Assembly (NCBI GenBank): GCA_015680685.1
Contig: MNCI01005867.1
Span: 1,271-65,270, forward strand
DNA length: 64,000 bases
Direction: 5' to 3'
Source of the DNA: Gnetum montanum
Taxonomy: Eukaryota > Streptophyta > Gnetopsida > Gnetales > Gnetaceae
The notes beneath the pieces are model-generated. The model searched no databases and was not told the DNA's origin. It saw only the letters and a list, made by a program, of their open reading frames with translations. Both the position numbers and the translations under genes were made by a program. Below, piece by piece: positions 24,161-35,550 of this stretch; position 1 is the first letter of the stretch; every line of letters begins with the position of its first letter.

Positions 24161-24616
24161 TTCACATTCCTGTAGCTGATGAATTTTATTATTTTTTTTA
24201 CCTAGCCAAAGTTTAAAATCCAACATTTCCATTAACAGAGTTCTCCCAAATGCGTCGTGCCAGGTGTTGCTCTTCGGCAGTTGCCCTCAGATGCGTAATG
24301 TTGCCACTGTCACTTGTGGCTTGCTCATCTTCCATATCTTCAATGCTGCAGCTATTCCTGTTTACTTAGTTTTTGTTGCTCCAACCCAAAACGTGTCTGT
24401 GATGCCACCAATGTCACTGATGGGAATTTGAAGCTATGAAGATAACCGCGGGGTTCAGTTTCAGCGACAGAGATCTAGACATTGTGTAAAGGAGCAGAAT
24501 TAGGTTTTCGTTTTTGATAGTGTTGGGTTTTCCACTGTCAAGGACAGGTGAAGTTCTTAGTAGGAATTGCCACCACCATCATTTGAAAGACCAACACTCA
24601 GCATGCCACTTGCTAC

Positions 24617-24960
24617 CTAATTCCTCTGCGTGCATGGCATTTCTCCTCGTATCATGACACGCAGACAAACACACCCGCAATGTCTTGGCAGCCCATCATC
24701 AACATGCAAAACTTCCATGGAAAACCCACCAAGAAAATCATCCTTTCCCTCCACGGTAGCGATGACTAACAACGTCTTGAATCCATTTATGACAGCCACT
24801 ATTTGTTCCTGTTACCTAGACGAAACAGAGGAGCTTTCCCTGCAAACGCCAGACCATAATAACCTCTCTTGGTTCATCATGGTTTCTGGATACTACCAGA
24901 GTGAGCAGATTGAGGAGGTGCATTGTCTGTTTGGTAAGAATCCACAGTGATACATGGATT
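24617..24960 (+). pseudogene. Pentatricopeptide repeat (PPR) gene fragment
   Basis: Plus-strand frame from about 24630. Its end, PDHNNLSWFIMVSGYYQSEQ then IEEVHCLFGK, is a typical plant PPR unit (NxxSWxxMxxGYxQxxxxEExxxLF). Only one to two repeats remain, with no organelle-targeting N-terminus and no C-terminal E/DYW region. It lies within the 3.2-kb insertion and is probably a captured fragment. Confidence 0.6.
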
Positions 24961-25300
24961 CATTAAATCATGAAGAAATGTAATGCCTTGGTGTGCCAAC
25001 ACTTGCAACCATGGCATGTACCATTCTTTCATTCTGCACATATTCTAAAATCACAGCATTCCAAGAACCCGAATGTTAATGCCTCCTAAACTGCAGCTCA
25101 CACCTGAGTCTCTTGCCATCAACAGAAGCCTTAACTTTATCAATTTGGCCAGCTCTCTGCTACTCTGCACGTTATCTATGTAAAGAAAACATGCATCCTT
25201 CCCAAAACACTTCTACAAAAGTTTCTGACCATTCGTGTTGGTGGAAGGTCTAACTTGAAGCCCAAAATGTCATCTACTTTTGCATACATGGCATCCACAA
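24961..25300 (-). pseudogene. NB-ARC (TNL-type resistance gene) fragment
   Basis: The minus-strand frame contains KDACFLYIDNVQSSRELAKL, then a stretch ending ARDSGVSCSLGGINIRVLGM. This resembles the kinase-2 (LYIDNV) and following RNBS segment of TIR-NB-ARC-LRR proteins, which in conifers often carry ARD-G-S at this place. The P-loop, GLPL and LRR parts are absent and there are stops. Inferred from motif pattern only. Confidence 0.45.
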
Positions 25301-25524
25301 TGGTATTTTTACCAGTACCTTCAAAAATTTACCAATTATTTTATTTATTGTTTTCTTTTGTTCCATATTTTCATCCAATATTTTTTTAGCTAATGGAAAT
25401 GAATGACAAGAATCAATACCTTTTCAACCTATGTCTTGCCATTTCAAATAGTTATATTAAAATATTTTGGAGGTCTCAATCGTCTCATATCTCTGTTCCA
25501 TAAAATGGCCAAAATGTGCCAACA

Positions 25525-26216
25525 GAAACTAAAGGAGAAACTTGTAGAAACTCTAATTCTACAAGCACCTGACTAGTCCATACCATTTCATGTTATGAAT
25601 GATGCATCAAATTATGCCTTGGGAGTTGTGCTTACATAGTTGGACAACAAAAAATTTCCATATTACATTCATTGTGCAAGCCAAGGCATTATGGGTCCAT
25701 AATTGAACTATACTACCATAGAAAAGGAATTTATGGTAGTGGTTTTTACTCTAAATAAGTTCAGGCATTGTGTACTTCGATACAAAGTGTTTATGCACAC
25801 AAACCATAGTGCCATTTTCTTCTTAATGAACAAGTCAATACTGAGCCCCAGTATCATACAGTGTTTAGTGATCTTACAAGAATTCGATCTTACAATGGTA
25901 GATCAAAAGGGAATTGAGAATGTGGTTACTAACCATTTGTCTCAGTTAAAATGGGATAACAAAGAGGATGAAAGCCCACTATCTAATCTATTTCTTGATG
26001 AACTCCTCTTTGCTAAGGCTATAACTAAACAATTTCCCACTAAGCCTACATGGTATGATGGCATTCTTACCTATCTTCTCAACCAAGGGATGCCACAAGG
26101 GTTGGACCACTAGAAGAAACAAAATTTTCTTCAAGTAAAATTCTTCATGGAGATCAATGGACACCTTTACAAGGTATGCACTGATGGCCTGGTTCATTAG
26201 TGTATCTATAGTAACC
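25525..26216 (+). pseudogene. RNase H and connection domain of E6
   Basis: Resumes the RT frame after the insertion: KLKEKLVETLILQAPD, HVMNDASNYALGVVLTxLDN, YYIHCASQ, LNYTTIEKEFMVVVFTLNKF and FLMNKSILSPSIIQ, then GIENVVTNHLSQLKWDNKED. The first RNase H aspartate (in NDASNYALG) and glutamate (in EKEF) are present. It stops at 26216, where the target duplication GTATC (26212-26216) precedes E5. Confidence 0.85.
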
Positions 26217-28084
26217 AAAAACGTCAGTGGCTAAAACACTGAGAGGTCAATGGAAGAACAACCTAACCCCATGTCCATGCGATGGCCTACTAGAGGTGGA
26301 GATGAGATGCCCTAAATGATCTTTTTTATCAAATAGGAACTTAGTGGATGTAACTAGGGTGTAGCATGGTTAGATATAATGTTGATGTGAAATGGTGCTA
26401 AGTGTTCGCGTGGTGTCAACAGTGTTAATGAGGTCAAGTGTAGTTAGGTTTTTTTTAATGAAAATAAGGGTGCTAACATGTGAGGGCCACCACCCAAGTG
26501 TATTTTTAGGCATGGCTATGCAATGAAATAGCAAAAAATGTAAATAAAATGTTAAAAATGCAAATAAAGAAAGAGAGAGAAACAAAACACCACCCCAAAT
26601 GGGGTTTAGCATAGTTAACTCCAGAAGGGGTGAGAAGGTACGCAGTGTACAAGAGGCATAACGGACAATGTAGTCATAGTCTTAGGGGTGTCTAGCCATG
26701 GAAACTAACATTCTGTTATGGTGTCTATGCTTGCTGGGTTGGCTGCTATGATGTGCAATGGGCTATGGTGTCCGATGGACTATAGTGAGCTATGGTGGTA
26801 TGCAATTTTGCCTCTTTCCGATTTGTTGGTATGCCTTTGCTTTGCTAATGCTTTGATTTTTTACCAACTTTGAGTTTACTAACTTGCTCGATTCTCAAAT
26901 TTTCCAACCCAAAAAATGTTGAGGATGGGAGTATTTATAGGGCTAGGTTTAGCATGAAACACAAAGGAACTGCCTTGTGGTAGAGGGGATGCATGGGGCT
27001 ACACTATCATCCAACTATGCCTTCCACTAAGGTTAGCGGTGTTATGCTCTACTATGCTTTGTTGGACTCTGCAAGGTTGAGAGACTATGAATACACTACC
27101 AACTACATGTGTGTGTGCCAAGGGAACCACAAGGTACCTAAAAAAATGTAACTTTGGAGACTATGCTTTGGGACTACACTCTCCACTATCTTGTGTGGTT
27201 TTGATCATAGTTAAAATTTTTGGAACAAAAGGGAATATAAAAAAGATGCATTTTGCTAACTATGCTTGCTGGAGGTGAGTTGGAGCTGAGCTGAATGTCA
27301 GTGCTATGTTGTGGTGGCCTTTAGAGGCTATTCTAGCTAACTAGACTTGACTATGCTGTAGATTGGGGGAGAGCATAGTCTCAACACTTACAAAAATTTT
27401 GCAAATTATGGTCATGTGCTGACTACACTCTCCATGAGAGGCTAGCTATGCTCCCAATTAGAGGTTGACCATGCTCCCAACTAGGGATGAGCATACTCCT
27501 AGCACTTATCAAAACTTGCAAAAACTAGCTTCCAGTTGACTACGCTTAACTATGCTCTAGGCTAGTGGAGAGGGTAGTCTCAACACTTAAAAAATATGGC
27601 CATGTGCTAACTATTCTCTCCACGGGATTTTGACTATGCTCCCAACTAAGGGCTGACTCTGCTTCCAACTGGGGATGAGCATAGTCTTAGCACTTATAAA
27701 AATCTATAAGAAACTATGCCTTCATGCTGACTACGCTTGGCTACGCTCTGGGGCATTGGAGAGCATAGTCTTAGCTCTTAGAAAATTTTTTAGTAGCTAG
27801 CTTGACACTTAGAGAAATTTTCAAAACTGGCCTTTGTGTTTACTATGCTTTGTATGAGGTTGACTATGCTCTAGGAAAGTGGAGAGCATAGTCTCAACAC
27901 TTAGAAAATTTTGCAAAAACTAGGCATTCATGCTAACTACACTCTCCATAAGAGGCTTAATATGCTTTGGGGAAATGGAGAGCATAGTCTCAACACTTAG
28001 AGAAATTTGTAGAAAGTGGCCTCATGTTAACACTTAGACAACTTTGTAATCAAGATGTGGTAGTCTGAATTTGGTAGTGTTTCA
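26217..28084 (-). repeat. 3' LTR of E5
   Basis: 1868 bp. On the minus strand it starts TGAAACACTACC and ends at TTACTATA (the other copy ends TTGCTACA). The TATA box (CCTATAAATACTCC) is near 26931-26943. The part at 27290-28040 is made of about eight diverged units of 80-130 bp, each with GAGCATAGTCTCAACACTTA and a CTATGCTC word. Confidence 0.8.
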
Positions 28085-29028
28085 TTGGCCACTCTTTGTT
28101 TATGTTTGGAGGAGTGACCTAAGAGACATTGACAAATAACCAAAAAACACCATAATAGGCTTGGCACCAACATCACTTTTTAGTGCAAGATCAAATGTCA
28201 CTACATTGTGCTTGAGATTATTGTGGATGATAGTATGTTGGGAGTAAAAGGTGTAGGTGACATGCTGGGAATAAAAAGGGAGGATAGGGTGCAAGCAAGG
28301 ATATTATAGTGCAAAGACCTCACAATTGATGATGACTAAGATATCAAAGTGATTTTTCCTTGAAAACATTGATCTCTTGTTAAAGTGCTCATGAGAGAGT
28401 CAATGTGTGGATTCAAGGTTGGACTAGTTGCTAAATTTTAGTGCTTCTGAGTTGCTTGGGGATGTGTTTTTTCCCTTTTGCTCTTTCTTTTTCTTTTTCA
28501 AATGCTTACTAGGGAGTGACATGCTTCTCGTCAAGTAAATTTCATGTCACTAGATGGCCTTCACATCACCATTAATGAAATGACATGGTGTTTATATGAT
28601 AGGTGTTTCCTTCCTAGAATGACTTATGTTACATCTGCCTAGGCTTTGACCCACCGACAGAGGCTTTCCATGGGATGACTTATGTTACATACACCTTGGG
28701 AAGCTTGGTGTGTGATGTGATATGCAAAGAGGATGCCATGTGATCACAACTCATGAGCGTCAAGGGATTGCAATATTGGCTATGTGGGGAATGAAAGAGT
28801 ACTGGAATGCAAGATTAGATATGGGTAGGCTATAACAAGATACAAGGAAATGTGCACTCTTAAGAGGCTCAGCTAGTCCAATCATGCACATATGAGTGCT
28901 ATGGTGATTTGTTGTTGTAATGAGATGCATCTCTTCATAATGACTCGTGGCTTCATCCTGCAAACATAACTTAGAGAAGACAAGAAAAACACATAAGATA
29001 AAAGAAATGTCAAAAAAAAAAAAAAACT

Positions 29029-29307
29029 ATGGGGGGCCAAGATGCTGCAAGTGCTCCCAAGGCTGCATCGATTACAAGAGCTTATAAAATTAGTAAAATG
29101 CAAGGGGACAAAGATGCTGCAAGTGCTTCCAAGGATACATTGGCTATAGGTACTCAAAAAGCCAATAAAATGCTAGGGGGCGATAATGTTGCAAGTGCTC
29201 CAAAGGCTGCACCCATGAGAAGTGCTCAAAAGAGCAACAAAATGGTGGGGGGCCAAGATGTTGCGAGTGCTCCAAAGGCTACACCCATTACAGGTGCTCC
29301 ATTCTAG
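29029..29307 (+). repeat. 72-bp tandem repeat, about 3.8 units, open in frame
   Basis: Unit of 24 codons, read on plus as GGQDAASAPKAA...KISKM, GDKDAASASKDT...KANKM, GGDNVASAPKAA...KSNKM, GGQDVASAPKAT. Because the period is a multiple of three and lacks stops, a 92-codon frame stays open. It lies downstream of integrase on the strand opposite to E5 transcription. Confidence 0.8.
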
Positions 29308-29414
29308 GACTGCAGTATCCCCACCCATGTGGTGTAGAAAAGAGTGGAGGGGAGAGAGGGAGGGGGGAGTGAGAGTTATACTTGCTTTCTTACTTACAAA
29401 ATTATGTGTAGCTG

Positions 29415-29935
29415 ACTGTGAACCTAGTTTAAGGTCTTGGTAGACCATGGCTTTACTAGGTTAAGGTCCCAGAAGATTGTGAACCTAGTTTAAGGTCCTA
29501 GAAGACTATGCTATGCTAGTTTATAGTCCTAGCAGACTACTATGTGCTAGATGGATGTGGTGCTAGTTTAGCATCATATCAAACAGATGTGGTGCTAGTT
29601 TAGCATCATCACGACCAAATGCTATGACAGTTTAATGTCATAGAGGATGGATACTATGGATGCCAATTTAACATCATAGCAGATGAATGTTGTGGGTGTT
29701 AGTTTAACGTCATAGCAAATGAATGGTGTGCTAGTTTAATGTCATAGTGGATGGATAATGTGGGTGCCAATTTAACATCATAGCGGATGTATGCTTTGCC
29801 AATTTAATGTCATAATGAATGAATTCTAAGCTAGTTTAGTGTCATAGTAGATGTGCTATGCTAGTTTAATGTCATAGTGGACAAGTGTTGTCTTTGTGGC
29901 AATTTAACATCGTAGTAGATGAATGCTTCTTACCT
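29415..29935. repeat. Minisatellite based on GCTAGTTTAATGTCATAG
   Basis: About a dozen diverged units of 35-45 bp, each with (G)CTAGTTTA or GCCAATTTA followed by -TGTCATAG or -CATCATAG and GATG. The same motif family recurs at 33530-33610 and 39350-39740. Confidence 0.8.
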
Positions 29936-30199
29936 TGCTTCATTGACATGCAATGTTGCATGTTAGATGTAATATGACTTTAGGTATGAATGGTTCACTA
30001 GATTGGAAAACTCATTTATGTCTTGATCAACAAGCTTGAATGATCCATTTTCGTAGGCCTTATTGGATAGGAAAGCCCTTCTTAGTTGGCTAAGAATTTA
30101 TCTGTGGGTTTGCAAATGGCCTTGAGGACTAAGTCCTCTTTTCTGATTCGGTGTTAATGCTAGTTATGATGGTGCTTTTGCTATTGCTTTTCTTGGTAC

Positions 30200-31260
30200 C
30201 ATTCAATGCGATCAAGAATCTGCATGTGCTCCTTCTCTATTAAGTTGAGTTCTATGATTCTCAACTTGTTGTTTTGACCTTCATCGGTGAAGTTTGAGGG
30301 GACCACCCAAAGCAATGGAACCTACAATTCAAGCAATAATATTGCTTCAAATCCATAAACAAGGCTATAAGGTGTCTTACCTGTCATTGTTCGACATGTT
30401 GTGCGATAGGCCCAAAGTGCATAGAGTAGTTGCTCATGCCATTGTCATTTGCTATTACTTAGCATTTTCTTGAGAAGGTTGATGATGACTTTGTTAGCTA
30501 CCTTTGCTTGGCCATTTGCCTAAGGGTAGTATGGCAACGAAAAGAATTCTTGATGCCAAAGCACTCACAAAAGGCTTTAGTTTTGGAACTGCTAAATTAT
30601 AGCCCGTTGTCCATTACAATGATCATGGGTAAGCTGAAATGAGTCACTATGTTATCTAACACAAATTTGCAAACTTGTTGCAATGTTGTCCTCCTAAGGG
30701 AAATAGCTTCAACCCACTTGGTGAAATACAAAGTTGCGATTATTATGAAGCTATGCCCTGTTGAGGACTTAGGTGTTATGGGTCCAATAATGTCCAAGCC
30801 CCAACATTGGAATGGCCATGTGATTTGAATTGTGTGCAGTTGAGTCAATGGCATGTGCATTAGGTTTCCATGCCATTGGAAAGTGTCACATGTTTTGACC
30901 TTCGAGATGCAATCACACTACTTGTAAACCTAATAATAGCCTAACTATCTAATTTTTTTTGCCATTGCCCTAGGTGCTACGTGACCTCCACATAGTCCCT
31001 CATGGACTTGTTCAACGATTGTTTGCACTATGTTGTTACTTATGCAAGTTAGCAGTATGCCATCGTAGGATTTGCAACATAATGTGTTATCACCTATGAT
31101 GATGTACTACTCTGAACATTTACGCACTGCATCCTTTTGGGTAGTAGTTAAATGTTGTGAATGCTCACCTATAAAAGGTATGCCTTGATGTTGTCATACC
31201 ACTCTCTTGCATGGGTTGTGCTTACTATGGCTATGGATGCAATGTTGGTGATTTATGTGA
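30200..31260 (-). pseudogene. Integrase of E5 (Tat type)
   Basis: The catalytic core reads WPFQCWGLDIIGPITPKSST (first Asp present), FTKWVEAISLRR and IIVMDNGL (second Asp present). The expected catalytic Glu segment reads NGQAKVANK, with Lys instead of Glu, so DDE chemistry is lost. A weak zinc-binding region precedes it (about 31140-30880), with several stops. It lies downstream of RNase H in the expected order. Confidence 0.8.
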
Positions 31261-33412
31261 TAGGCACAGTGTAATTTTCCACCAAGGTGGGCAATGTGTG
31301 GAACATGTCAAGTGCGATGCTTAGGGCTAATGTTTCTAGTGTATCGACTATGGCATTTTCATTCCAGGGAATATGTTGGACATCAACAGTTGCAAAGTGT
31401 CAAAGCAAGTGCTTTGCCAAGTCACAGTAAGGCTGTAAATGTTGGGCCTTGCAAGTGTAAACCTCTGTCACTTGGTTGATCACTAATTGTGAGCCACCTT
31501 GAATCACTATGTGTTGGATCCCTAGGTCATGTGCTGCAAGGATACCTTGAAGGAGACCTTCGTACTCTACCATGTTGTTAGTGCAAGGGAATGCAAAACA
31601 ATATGTGAAGGGTTAGATCTTCCCAAAGGGAAACATGATAATGGTAGCAGTGCTACCCCCTTGGGAGGTTGAAGCTCCATTGAAATGTAGGAGTGCCTCA
31701 TAGTTGTTGGGCACTTGACTAATGCTACTGACATGTTTGTCCAGGAATTGAGGATCTATAGTGGCTTGATCGTCAACTAGCGAAACCGTAAGTTGTGCGG
31801 CTATAGCTTGACCTTTTATTAAGGCTTGCACAACATAATGTAGATCAAACTCTACTATTATTGCCTTCCATCACACAATACGACTACTTTCGTGAATGTT
31901 TGTTGTGATTGCTTAGAGTACATTGCTTTTGCAAATGATATTAACTTGACTGCAGAAGAGGTAATGCCTCCACTTCTTCAATGAGAAGACTAGGGCAAGG
32001 TAATGCTTTTCCACATCAGTGTATTTTACTTCATGGGCTACTAATGCATGGCTCTGGTAGTAAACTAGGACCTTTGTGACATCATCTCACTTTTGACAAA
32101 GCAAAGAGGTGATGGATGTGTCAGAAGTGATGAGGTAGATGTAAAAAGGCTTATCTCCTTGTGGAGGATGAACTGTAGGTAGTTGTGCCAACTCTTGCTT
32201 AAGGTTATCAAATGCTTATTGGCATCGATCTATCCACTTGAAGTGGACTCCTTTCTTGAGTAGATATTGCATTAGCTATAACTTGTCAGTTAATCATGTG
32301 ATAAACTTGCATATGAGCTATAGTCTACCTTGCAACCCTCATAGCTCCTTAAGGTTAGCCGAGGATGTTAAGTTGGTTATGGCCTTAACCTTGTCATGGT
32401 TTACTCATATACCTACTTTAAATACTAAAAAATCAAGCATCTAGTCTATTCTAATGCCAAAAACACACTTCTTAGGATTTAACCTAAGCTTGTATTTTAG
32501 GCAACATTTAAGCACTAGGTCTAGATCATTCACATGGTTGTGGGCCACCTTGGACTATAATGTCATCAATGTAGTCATTGAACAAACTAAAGCATGTAGT
32601 CACTAAAGATATACATTATTGTGTGTTGATACATTTCTCCTACATTCTTGAGTCCAAAAGGCATAATAGTATAGAAAAACATACCCCTAGGAGTCATGAA
32701 GGTTGTGCTAAGTTGGTGCTTAGGGTTTATCCTAATCTGGTTGTAGCCTAGCCATAGTATCGATCAGTTGATCGATAGTTGGTAACAGGAAGTCATCTTT
32801 GATGGTCACCTTATTTAGATCCTAGGAGTCTATGTAAATGCATATACTTCCATTTTTCTTAGGCACAACTATGATGTTGAAGACCTAGTTTGCATAGTCA
32901 ATAGCTCGAATGAAACCAGCTTTGTAAATCTTGGTGATCTCATCACAGATTACCAACGCCACCTCAGGTCTAACCTTGCATGTTTTTTTCTTCATTGGTT
33001 TAATGCAGGGATCAAAAATGATGTTATGCTAGACTAGCCAAGGATCTAGGCCCGACATGTCCTCATAGAACCATGCAAAGGCCTTGATGTTATCATTGAG
33101 CACCTTAGCAATGTCTTGAGCATGTTGGGGCTCTAGCGAGAAGCTTAGTGTTAGCATTTGTGACTCATTGTTGGGTGTTGTCATAGGGATCTCAACAAGG
33201 GGATCCTCTATGACATCCCTTGCCTCTAGATTGAGAGCCTTAACTACATGGTCCAGCCAATCTAGTGGTTCATATATGAGTGTTATGTACTTAGCATAGG
33301 TTGTAGGCTCAAGGTCTAGGTAATGAGGGTTAATGCATTGCTTGATGTTTCCATGAGGTCCCGTGAGGACTAGAGGTGAGAAGAGTTTCTCCTACATAGC
33401 CATGTCGTGTTC
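31261..33412 (-). pseudogene. Reverse transcriptase and RNase H of E5 (Tat type)
   Basis: In order on the minus strand: FAWFYEDMSGLDPWLV, RPEVALVICDEITKIYKAGF, FNIIVVPKKNG, LNKVTIKDDFLLPTID, an active site YIDDIIVQ (about 32560-32585), LNPKKCVFG, KGVHFKW, HALVAHEVKYTDVEKHYLAL, then a second RNase H with LLHFNGASTSQGG and MVEYEGLLQGILAAHDLGI. This dual RNase H arrangement is known in Tat elements. Numerous TAG stops make it non-functional. The exon-like start is near 33412. Confidence 0.85.
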
Positions 33413-35550
33413 CTACAAAATGAACCAGAAAAACCTCAAGTGGCACCTACTTCACAATGGCAATGTACACAAGTGGAAAAAAGAATGCAGTGAAATTTAT
33501 CTAAGTATGCATGCAAATTGCTAAGGGGGTAAGCATGTTTGTGCTAGTTTTAGGCCTTCCCAGGCTATATGCATGCTAGTTTTAGGTCTTAGTAGATCGT
33601 GGAAATGTCAGTTATGTCATTTTGGGGAGGGTTGGCCATGCTTGGAGAGTCAAATTTTTGGCTAAGTATGGGTGACTACACTCTCACCTAACTACACTCT
33701 CCATTGGGCATTTGGTGCAGAGCATAGTCCTAGGTTGGTGGGCCACTAAATGACCCTGGGAGGGTATATAGGTGCATTTTCACCATAGGTAAGTTATCAT
33801 TTTTTTCTTTCAACTACAATATCCAAACCGTAGTTTTGACATTGTTGTTATGCATTACTAGAAGAGAGAATAGTTGGGAAGTGAATGCCTACACCTAGGA
33901 CTAGCGAATGTCATCAAGAAGGAGAGAGTGCTGAACCACTTGCCACAAGCATGCATGGAGAAGAGGAGGCCATCGGTGTTAGCTAGGTACCCCAACTATG
34001 CTCTTCCCTTTGTTCATTCTTTATTTTTTCATTTTTTTCATTAGCAAGGGTTTAGGATCGTAGTCTTGCATTGCACCCTACTAGGGTGGTGGCCACCATG
34101 ACCATGTGCCGTTGTGGCCATGGCAGCAAGGAGGGTTTGATGGTGATGGGTCTTATTTTCTTACTAGGATATGGGAAAGGCCATAGGCTACTTATCATAG
34201 TGAAGCATAGGGGGAATGGCTACCACTACATGGCCACTAGGGCCATGCACGGGGTTGTAGGGCTTGGTAAGGTTTAATGGTAGTAGGGGTTTTTGGGATG
34301 CATAGGTTGGGGTTTGGGGTGTGTAGGGGCTAGGGTTTAGGTGAGGGTGAGGTTGTAGGTGCTCCTACGGTGGTAGGGGCATGAGGGTAAGCTAGGAGGA
34401 GGCTTGCCATGGAGACTAGGAATGCGGTAGGGGTTTGTTTCTACATTTTTTATGGTCATTTGGCACAGGGCAAGGGTTCAATTCTTGTTTGGGCTATTTA
34501 GGGCTACGTGGGAAGCTACGTAGCCACTAGATGGAGGATACCCTCATCCATTTTGACCTTGATGCATCTATTTTGGCTTTCTCTCCATCTCGTCTTACCT
34601 TTCAGGCCTCATGTATTGATTTTTATATGCACGTTGCTGTAGGATTCTAGTTGGTAATTAACTATAGTATTACTTTCTCTTTACCAACTAGGCATGGCAC
34701 ACACGCAACAGAATGCAAGTGTGAGGGGATCATGGTTTCCATGGCTATAGGAGCAATGGCTATCACCACACTCCGTGACTAGTTTTTTTCAGTGCTTTTT
34801 CATCTATCTTGGAGGTTTAGGGTAGCAACAATGGAGGGAGAGAGGGTAGGGCTTGGTGAGCAAGATGGTCATAAAGGCATGACACGCATGGGCATGGTGT
34901 GTGGTAGCTGTGGGCATGGCGAGCATGAGCACAATGTGTGACAAGGTGTGATAGGATGCAGACATGATGGGTGGTGTCATGACAAGGTGCGACATGCAGA
35001 GGATGGTGGGGTGGCAGCACATGATTCATGTAGACTACTCTCCCCACTAGCGTAACCAAGTGTTTGCTAAAATGTTCACCTCACCAGCTATTTATCAAAA
35101 TGTGTCTACCCCAAAAGTTCATTTTTTATGACTATGCTCTGTAGAAAGCATAGGGAGTTAGAAAAATTTTGTGATTTCTAAACTACACTCTCCATTGAGG
35201 CAGTCTGAAGTTAGAAATATTTTGCCAAAATTCTATAAACTATGCATGATGCTAAACCTATAGAATGTAATGCTAAGCCTATGAAAATGTGCTATTCCCT
35301 AGTGAGTACTAGGCACGTTAAATGGATTGGTTAATGTCTTATACCTACAAGGCCCCAGTGTATTGCCAAAATTAGGAATTTTTTGTTAATGGGTATTATA
35401 TAGTGTTAATTTGCTAACTTATCTTAATGATTTAATGTCAAAATTTGCATCTATGCATGTATACTAACAATTTATTTGTTGCTTGGTGGATGAAAGGTGT
35501 TACTGAAGCTTGTCTTAATTGTAGTGAAGCTCGTGGACATCCTATGTTGT

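Larger units (their letters stand above)
22284..25524. mobile_element. 3.2-kb chimeric insertion carrying host-gene fragments
   Basis: Ends 5'-TGTTGGC...GCCAACA-3' and is flanked by GAAAT (22279-22283) and GAAAC (25525-25529), a probable 5-bp target duplication with one change. E6 coding resumes directly after it. TG...CA ends with a 5-bp duplication suit an LTR-type element, but I could not find two LTR copies. Inside are gene-like fragments in both orientations (PPR on plus, PPR-like and NB-ARC-like on minus). CpG content is higher than in surrounding repeats. At 23560-23635 there are imperfect repeats of TAACTTGCCCAACAAGTTAGG. No transposase or pol was seen. Confidence 0.6.
28085..30200 (-). 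other. E5 region between integrase and 3' LTR, rich in tandem repeats
   Basis: No supported gene. Contains a 72-bp repeat (29029-29307) and a minisatellite of about 40 bp (29415-29935), listed separately. Confidence 0.5.

Noticed and set aside
24617-24960. A functional PPR gene
   Set aside because: Only one or two repeats, no start region or C-terminal domain, and it lies inside a transposed chimeric segment.
22284-25524. Helitron or CACTA identity for the chimeric insertion
   Set aside because: A 5-bp flanking duplication argues against Helitron, and the termini do not begin CACTA. Class left open.
29415-29935. Regularly spaced direct repeats that could suggest a CRISPR-like array
   Set aside because: Units and spacers are both variants of one motif, the context is a plant retroelement and no cas-like gene exists. 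It is a minisatellite.
34804-35059. Two overlapping His/Ser/Pro-rich minus frames
   Set aside because: Composition follows a TG/CA-rich repeat-like stretch; no domain and no support from codon pattern.
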